Assembly: GCF_001693515.2 (NCBI RefSeq)
Contig: NZ_CP042968.1
Coordinates: forward strand, 682,001-746,000
DNA length: 64,000 bases
Direction: 5' to 3'
Origin: Bradyrhizobium paxllaeri
Lineage (GTDB): Bacteria; Pseudomonadota; Alphaproteobacteria; Rhizobiales; Xanthobacteraceae
Part shown: one piece after another, positions 59,354-64,000 of the stretch
Layout of the letters: every line of letters starts with the position of its first letter
Numbering within the stretch: position 1 is the stretch's first letter
Notes under the pieces: generated by a model
Told to the model about the DNA's origin: nothing
Database searches by the model: none
Seen by the model: only the letters and a program-made list of their open reading frames with translations
Translations under genes and position numbers: made by a program

Positions 59354-60670
59354 ATGAGCACAGATGCCGTCGCTGTCATCGGATTTGTCGCGCTGTTTGC
59401 GCTGATGCTGCTGCGCGTGCCCGTCGGCATGGCGATGGGCCTCGTTGGCGTCTGCGGCTTTGGTTATCTGGTCGGCTTCACGCCGGCGCTGAAACTGGTC
59501 GGCCAGACCTCGATGCGCACGGTGACCGACTACACCTTCGGCGTGATCCCGATGTTCCTGTTGATGGGTACGTTCGTCAGCAATTCCGGCATGAGTCGCG
59601 AGCTGTTTCACGCTGCCAACGGCTTTGTCGGGCATTTGCGCGGCGGGCTCGGCATCGCCACCGTCGGCGCCTGCGGTGGCTTTGCCGCCATCTGCGGATC
59701 GTCGGTGGCGACCGCCGCGACCTTCTCCGCGGTGGCCTATCCCGAGATGCGCCGTTTCGGCTATCCGCAGTCCTTCGCGACCGGTGTGATCGCGGCTGGC
59801 GGCACGCTGGGCGCGATGCTGCCGCCGTCGACCGTGCTGGCGGTCTACGGCATCATCACCGAGCAGGATATCGGCAAGCTCTTCATCGCCGGTATCATTC
59901 CCGGCCTGCTGGCGATGACCATGTACATGCTGACCATCGCGCTGATCGGCTATGTCAAACCTGATTTTCTGCCGCGGGGTAAACCGACGTCATGGCGCGA
60001 GCGCTTTGCCGGGTTGAAGAACATCTGGGCGCCGGTGCTGCTGTTCATCTTCGTGATCGGCGGGCTCTACGGCCTGCCGTTCCTGCCGCGCTTCACGCCG
60101 ACCGAGGCGGGCGGTGTCGGCGCCACCGGCGCGTTCCTGATCGGCGTGCTCACCGGCCGGCTCGACAAGGAGAAGATCCTGGCCTCGCTGCTGCAGGCGA
60201 CCCGCACCGCGGCCGCCGTCTTCACCGTGCTGATCGGGGCGCTGATCTTCGGCTACTTCCTGACGGTGACGCAGACCCCGCAGAAAGTGACTGAAATCCT
60301 CACCGGTCTCGGTCTCGGCCCCTACGGCATCCTTGCGCTGATCATGGTGATGTATCTCGTGTTGGGCTGCCTGATGGATGCGATGGCCATGATCATCCTC
60401 ACCGTGCCGATCATCTTCCCCGTCATCATGCATCTCGGCTTCGACCCGATCTGGTTTGGCATCATCATCGTGATGACGGTGGAACTGGGCCTGATCCATC
60501 CGCCGGTCGGCATGAACGTCTTTGTCATCAAGAGCGTGGTGAAGGACGTCTCGTTCTCCACCATCTTCCGCGGCGTGCTGCCGTTCGTGGCGACCGACCT
60601 CATCCGCCTGGTGATCCTGATCGCCTTTCCGATCCTGGCGCTGTGGCTGCCGCAACGCATGGCCGGATAG
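59354..60670 (+). CDS. TRAP transporter large permease (DctM family)
   Basis: This 438-residue protein is the DctM subunit that catalyses sodium-coupled uptake. Twelve or so membrane segments are visible, with DctM signatures GVIPMFLLMGTFVSNSGMSRELF, GGFAAICGSSVATAATFSAVAYPEM (first hairpin), GGTLGAMLPPSTVLAVYGI and, in the second half, MVELGLIHPPVGMNVFVIKS. Length is standard. It completes the dctP-dctQ-dctM set that starts at 57651. A repeat follows its stop and then a DUF3237 gene. Confidence 0.93.
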   Translation: MSTDAVAVIGFVALFALMLLRVPVGMAMGLVGVCGFGYLVGFTPALKLVGQTSMRTVTDYTFGVIPMFLLMGTFVSNSGMSRELFHAANGFVGHLRGGLGIATVGACGGFAAICGSSVATAATFSAVAYPEMRRFGYPQSFATGVIAAGGTLGAMLPPSTVLAVYGIITEQDIGKLFIAGIIPGLLAMTMYMLTIALIGYVKPDFLPRGKPTSWRERFAGLKNIWAPVLLFIFVIGGLYGLPFLPRFTPTEAGGVGATGAFLIGVLTGRLDKEKILASLLQATRTAAAVFTVLIGALIFGYFLTVTQTPQKVTEILTGLGLGPYGILALIMVMYLVLGCLMDAMAMIILTVPIIFPVIMHLGFDPIWFGIIIVMTVELGLIHPPVGMNVFVIKSVVKDVSFSTIFRGVLPFVATDLIRLVILIAFPILALWLPQRMAG

Positions 60671-60674
60671 ACTG

Positions 60675-60761
60675 GTAGCCCGGATGGAGCGAAGCGCAAT
60701 CCGGGACAACTTCAGCCGGTGCGAGGCAGCCCCGGGTTGCGCTGCGCTCCACCCGGGCTAC
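60675..60761. repeat. Dispersed inverted repeat, family C
   Basis: GTAGCCCGGATGGAGCGAAGC and GCGCTCCACCCGGGCTAC are the arms, as in the copy at 18400-18486. It follows the TRAP permease gene and precedes DUF3237. Confidence 0.87.
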
Positions 60762-60794
60762 GATGCTTTGCAATCGGAGATCAACGGTGGCCCG

Positions 60795-61256
60795 ATGACC
60801 CCGCAGCTTGAGACCAGATACGTCTTCACCATCACCGCCCGGATCGGCGAGGTGACGTCCGCCGGTGAAATCGGCACCGGCGTGCGCCGGATCATTCCGA
60901 TCATTGGCGGCGAGGTGAGGGGCGAGCAGGTCAACGGCAAGGTTCTTCCCTTCGGCGCCGACTTCCAGATCATCCGCCCCAATGAGCTGATCGAGCTCGA
61001 AGCCAAATACGCCTTCGAGACCGACGATGGCGCGGTCGTCTATGTCGAGAACAAGGGCCTGCGCTTCGGCCCGGTCGAGCTGCTGCAAAAACTCAAGCGC
61101 GGCGAGCCGGTCGATCCCAAGTTGATCTATTTCCGCACTGTGCCGAAATTCGAGACGGGCGCGCCGAAATATCGCTGGCTGATGGAAAACCTCTTCATCG
61201 CCTCCGCCGCCCGCCACGCCGACCGGGTCGTCATCGATGTGCACCAGGTGCTGTGA
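60795..61256 (+). CDS. DUF3237 domain-containing protein
   Basis: This 153-residue protein matches DUF3237, a beta-barrel-like domain: PQLETRYVFTITARIGE, GVRRIIPIIGGEVRGEQVNGKVLPFGADFQIIRPNE, VYVENKGLRFGPVELLQKL and YFRTVPKFETGAPKYRWLMENLFIASAAR (read as family blocks). DUF3237 genes are often found next to aromatic-acid degradation or polyketide genes, where they may bind small ligands. Here it follows the TRAP genes and precedes a crotonase and an aromatic-acid ligase. The start ATG 60795 is preceded by a weak GGTGG; upstream codons are repeat sequence. Confidence 0.87.
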   Translation: MTPQLETRYVFTITARIGEVTSAGEIGTGVRRIIPIIGGEVRGEQVNGKVLPFGADFQIIRPNELIELEAKYAFETDDGAVVYVENKGLRFGPVELLQKLKRGEPVDPKLIYFRTVPKFETGAPKYRWLMENLFIASAARHADRVVIDVHQVL

Positions 61257-61273
61257 GCTTTTAGAGCCGTAGC

Positions 61274-61404
61274 CGTAGGGTGGGCAAAGGAGCGTTAGCG
61301 ACGTGCCCACCATCCATCACCGATCGCGCGCGCTCGATGGTGGGCACGCGGAGCCTGTCATCGGGCGCGCATTCGCGCGACCCGTTGGCTTTGCCACCCC
61401 TACG
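61274..61404. repeat. Dispersed repeat, family B, composite
   Basis: CGTAGGGTGGGCAAAGGAGC and CCACCATCC, then GATGGTGGGCACGCGG and a final TTTGCCACCCCTACGG form the arms. An inserted word (GAGCCTGTCATCGGGCGCGC) also occurs at 51619-51638, so the element is a mosaic. Confidence 0.75.
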
Positions 61405-61789
61405 GGCTTCGACAAGATAACCGACAAACAAATCAATTCTGATTTTCCGAAATCGTGTCAAGCCCGGAATTGAAAAATATTCCGCTTAACAGGCAACCCA
61501 AATCAGTCGCATAACTCCGTCCGTCTCACGGCAGATGAGGGGCGCTTCGCGATCGTCACGAACGTGCGGTGAGATGCGGTGGACGCGAGGGCGTCGGCGC
61601 GCAAGGCGGCTGCAGGGCGATGTCAAAGTCGTGAGCGGCTCACGGCGCGCAAGATGAGCGACGCCATTTGCGTACGGCAAAACCGTGTGGTCCTGACACC
61701 CGTGGCTGGTGCCAAGCTGCCGGTGGCTATTCTGATCCAACCGGATCGATTTAGTCATCAAGCCGGCAACGACGGAGGCCAGAGGAATT

Positions 61790-61960
61790 CGGCTCCGGGG
61801 AGACCACGGCATAAGCCGTCAACCCATTGCGCAGGGAATGCCGGAGTGCCTCGGCTGTACCTGTATACTCGTGTGCGCATTTCCTACACCCATTGCACAC
61901 GAGACCGCGGGTGCAGCAAGCACCCGGCATTCCCTGCTCCCTCTTTCGAGGGATAAGGTT
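61790..61960. repeat. Structured multi-stem intergenic element
   Basis: Three nested stems are seen: outer GCAGGGAATGCCGG (61831-61844) with CCGGCATTCCCTGC (61924-61937), inner CTCGTGTGC (61868-61876) with GCACACGAG (61895-61903), and a third GGGTGC/GCACCC hairpin around 61909-61925. The element is known to me as a recurrent intergenic sequence in Bradyrhizobium genomes; its function is unknown. It could be a mobile-element remnant or a structured RNA. Confidence 0.6.
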
Positions 61961-62013
61961 CTTGGTAAAGCTCGGGCAGTTCATGTCGCGAGATCGCGAA
62001 CGCATATTCCGTT

Positions 62014-62113
62014 GTCGTTACCCGCGAATGCGGGTGATCCAGTATTCCAGAGACGTCAGGGATCGAACCGAGAAGCCGCGGCGTACTGGATCCCCGCATG
62101 CGCGGGGATGACA
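62014..62113. repeat. Dispersed inverted repeat, family A
   Basis: TACCCGCGAATGCGGGTGAT, ATCCAGTATTCCAGAGAC and GTACTGGATCCCCGCATGCG follow the same order as at 3868 and 10059. A partial family F word (CGTCATTGCGAGCGCAGCGA) follows at 62138. The rest of the 61257-62273 gap shows no gene. Confidence 0.82.
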
Positions 62114-62230
62114 GTGGGGCTCGTGGCGCTATCTCCCCGTCATTGCGAGCGCAGCGACTTGTCCGCCGTAGCTCAACGGAGGCGCTACTTCGAACCCACC
62201 GGGATACCCGCCTTGACTCCTCCCGCAATC

Positions 62231-62245
62231 GTTATAAAATATAAC
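62231..62245. promoter_or_regulatory. Palindrome upstream of crotonase/ligase genes
   Basis: GTTATAAAATATAAC has perfect six-base arms around AAA, 29 bases before the start codon. It is a likely repressor site, for instance for a MarR-type protein as used in hydroxycinnamate operons; the regulator is not in the window. Confidence 0.62.
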
Positions 62246-62273
62246 TATTCTGCAGAGGAAGTAATATACGCCC

Positions 62274-63077
62274 ATGGGAAACGCCGGCTCCACCGCAGCA
62301 GCGGGTCAATCCGACTTGCTCAAGATCGAGCAGAAGGGCGCGGTGCTGACCGTCGGCCTCAACCGTCCGGCCAAGCGCAATGCGCTGAACGACGGCATCA
62401 TTCTGGCGATCCAGGATTGTTTCTCTAACCTGCCTGACGATGTCGGGGCCGTGGTCATCCATGGCGTCGGCGATCACTTCTCGTCCGGCCTCGATTTGTC
62501 CGAACTCACCGACCACGATGCGACCGGCGGCCTGCTGCACTCGCAGATGTGGCACCGGGTGTTCGACCGTATCCAGTACAGCCGCGTCCCTGTGATCGCA
62601 GCGCTGAAGGGCGCAGTGATCGGCGGCGGGCTGGAACTGGCCTGCGCCGCGCATATCCGCGTCGCCGAACCATCGGCCTATTTCGCGCTGCCCGAAGGCC
62701 AGCGCGGCATTTTCGTCGGCGGCGGCGGATCGGTGCGGCTGCCGCGGCTGATCGGCGTGGCGCGGATGATCGACATGATGCTCACCGGGCGGGTCTATTC
62801 GGCGACCGAAGGCTCGGCCTATGGCTTCTCGCAATACCTCACCGAGGCCGGCGGCGCGCTGCTCAAGGCGCTGGAGCTTGCGGAGCGCGTCGCGGCGAAT
62901 GCGCCGCTGACCAATTTTGCCGTGCTGCAGGCATTGCCGATGATCGCGGAGGCCAATCCGCAGACCGGCCTTCTGATGGAATCCCTGATGGCGACGGTGG
63001 CGCAAAGCGACAAGGAAGCCAAACGGCGCATTCGCGCGTTTCTCGATCACAAGACCACAAAGGTGAAGCCGACCTGA
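62274..63077 (+). CDS. Crotonase/enoyl-CoA hydratase family protein
   Basis: This 267-residue crotonase-fold protein has VLTVGLNRPAKRNALNDGI, the oxyanion loops VGDHFSSGLDLSELT and LKGAVIGGGLELACAAHIR, and the block FALPEGQRGIFVGGGGSVRLPRLIG with a glutamate suitable as a catalytic residue. It differs from the classical Ech/HCHL hydratase-lyase but is paired with an aromatic-acid ligase: the next gene starts one base after its stop. This linkage suggests action on a hydroxycinnamoyl-CoA. GAGGAAG precedes the ATG, and a palindrome lies 29 bases upstream. Hydratase or lyase activity is not decided by sequence. Confidence 0.88.
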   Translation: MGNAGSTAAAGQSDLLKIEQKGAVLTVGLNRPAKRNALNDGIILAIQDCFSNLPDDVGAVVIHGVGDHFSSGLDLSELTDHDATGGLLHSQMWHRVFDRIQYSRVPVIAALKGAVIGGGLELACAAHIRVAEPSAYFALPEGQRGIFVGGGGSVRLPRLIGVARMIDMMLTGRVYSATEGSAYGFSQYLTEAGGALLKALELAERVAANAPLTNFAVLQALPMIAEANPQTGLLMESLMATVAQSDKEAKRRIRAFLDHKTTKVKPT

Positions 63078-63078
63078 C

Positions 63079-64000
63079 ATGAGCGCTCAGCCCAGCATGT
63101 CCGCCTCGACCGACTCAGCCGCGCGCGAAAATCATCCGCTGCGCCCGATCTCGTTCGGCACGCCTGCTGTGCATGTCGAGCGCCACGACGACGGCACCAT
63201 CTATCTGCGCCCGAAGGCACAGCTCACCGACTACCCCGTGCGCATCACCGACCGCCTGCATCATTGGGCAGCAAGCGCGCCCGACCGCGTCTTCATGGCG
63301 GAGCGCAACGCCGCGCGGGGCTGGCGGCAGATCACCTATGCGGAGTTATTGACGTCATCGTGGCACATCGCCTCCGCACTGCTGGCACGCGGGCTTTCGG
63401 CCGAGCGGCCCGTCGTCATCCTCTCAGGCAACTCGATCGATCATGCGCTGGTCGCATTCGGCGCGCTCTATGCCGGCATTCCCTTCTGCCCGGTATCACC
63501 GGCCTATTCGCTGGTGTCGCGCGATTACGGCAAGCTCGCCTATCTGATGAAGCTGCTGACGCCCGGCCTCGTCTTCGCTGACGACGCCACGAAGTTCGCC
63601 GATGCGCTCACAGCCAACGTGGCCCTCGGCACCGAGATCGCGGCCTCGCGCGGCACGGTAGCCGGGCGTGAGGTGACTAGCCTGGCTGATCTGGTGGCGA
63701 CGCCGCTGCATCCGCGTCTCGACGCGGTGCACGCGGCGATCGGCCCGGACACGATCGCAAAATTCCTGCTGACGTCGGGCTCGACCGGCAATCCGAAAGC
63801 CGTCATCAACACCCAGCGCATGATCTGTGCCAATCAGGTGATGTTGCGCGATACGCTGGCGTTCCTGAAGGACGAGCCGCCTGTTATCGTCGACTGGCTG
63901 CCGTGGAATCACACCTTTGGCGGCAATCACAATATCGGGCTGACGCTGTACAATGGCGGCTCGATGTATCTCGACGAGGGCAAGCCGATGCCCGGCGGCA
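63079..64000 (+). CDS. Feruloyl-CoA synthase-like ligase (partial, runs off the end)
   Basis: The first 307 codons of an ANL ligase are present and stay open to the window edge. Motifs equal those of the ligase at 34454: VVILSGNSIDHALVAFG, SPAYSLVSRDYGKL, the P-loop LTSGSTGNPKAVINTQ near residue 232 and DWLPWNHTFGGNHN. This pattern is typical of feruloyl-CoA synthases of about 620 residues. The start ATG 63079 lies just after the crotonase stop, so both are co-translated. Together with pobA and the TRAP genes it points to hydroxycinnamate degradation. The C-terminal half and the catalytic lysine are outside the window. Confidence 0.88.
   Translation, partial: MSAQPSMSASTDSAARENHPLRPISFGTPAVHVERHDDGTIYLRPKAQLTDYPVRITDRLHHWAASAPDRVFMAERNAARGWRQITYAELLTSSWHIASALLARGLSAERPVVILSGNSIDHALVAFGALYAGIPFCPVSPAYSLVSRDYGKLAYLMKLLTPGLVFADDATKFADALTANVALGTEIAASRGTVAGREVTSLADLVATPLHPRLDAVHAAIGPDTIAKFLLTSGSTGNPKAVINTQRMICANQVMLRDTLAFLKDEPPVIVDWLPWNHTFGGNHNIGLTLYNGGSMYLDEGKPMPGG

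Overview
The window looks like a chromosomal segment of a Bradyrhizobium-type alphaproteobacterium (order Hyphomicrobiales). The evidence is high GC, a dense set of catabolic CoA genes, an Irr-type iron box in front of an mbfA-like gene, and many copies of short palindromic intergenic repeats of the kind known from Bradyrhizobium and Rhodopseudomonas. I see no rRNA, tRNA, CRISPR array, insertion sequence or phage gene. About 60 protein genes are supported.

Layout. 0-4 kb: a small GlsB-type membrane protein, then a type I secretion ABC ATPase and its HlyD adaptor. 4-9 kb: a VOC protein, a CinA-domain protein, a translationally coupled pair of Amidohydrolase_2 enzymes with a Rieske ferredoxin, and a DedA-like membrane protein. 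9-10 kb: small proteins. 10-15 kb: a tricarballylate unit (tcuA, a secreted esterase, tcuB) with a LysR regulator. 15-25 kb: a DUF1127 protein, a GNAT acetyltransferase, SDR/LysR, enoyl-CoA hydratase, SDR, acyl-CoA dehydrogenase, Zn alcohol dehydrogenase and amidase. 25-29 kb: an orphan solute-binding protein, the mbfA-like iron exporter under an Irr box, and an epoxide-hydrolase-like enzyme.

29-41 kb is a beta-oxidation island around a TetR regulator: acyl-CoA ligase and thiolase on the minus strand; 3-hydroxyacyl-CoA-dehydrogenase-like SDR, enoyl-CoA hydratase, feruloyl-CoA-synthase-like ligase, three acyl-CoA dehydrogenases and a nitroreductase on the plus strand. Together these supply every step from free acid to acetyl-CoA release. 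41-56 kb mixes an ankyrin protein, two WYL-regulator/GST units with clear palindromic operators, a membrane cyclic-nucleotide-binding protein next to a stand-alone DUF6537 protein, a membrane-anchored TAXI protein and small conserved genes.

56-64 kb is an aromatic-acid unit: pobA (4-hydroxybenzoate 3-monooxygenase), a three-gene TRAP transporter, a DUF3237 protein, then a crotonase and a second feruloyl-CoA-synthase-like ligase that runs off the end. Together with the 29-41 kb island it suggests that the organism takes up and degrades plant phenylpropanoids (hydroxycinnamates), feeding 4-hydroxybenzoate or protocatechuate. Substrates are inferred from families and context, not shown by the sequence.

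The intergenic spaces are mostly filled by at least eight families of dispersed inverted repeats. Several of them create false upstream extensions of open reading frames, so starts were chosen inside those extensions.
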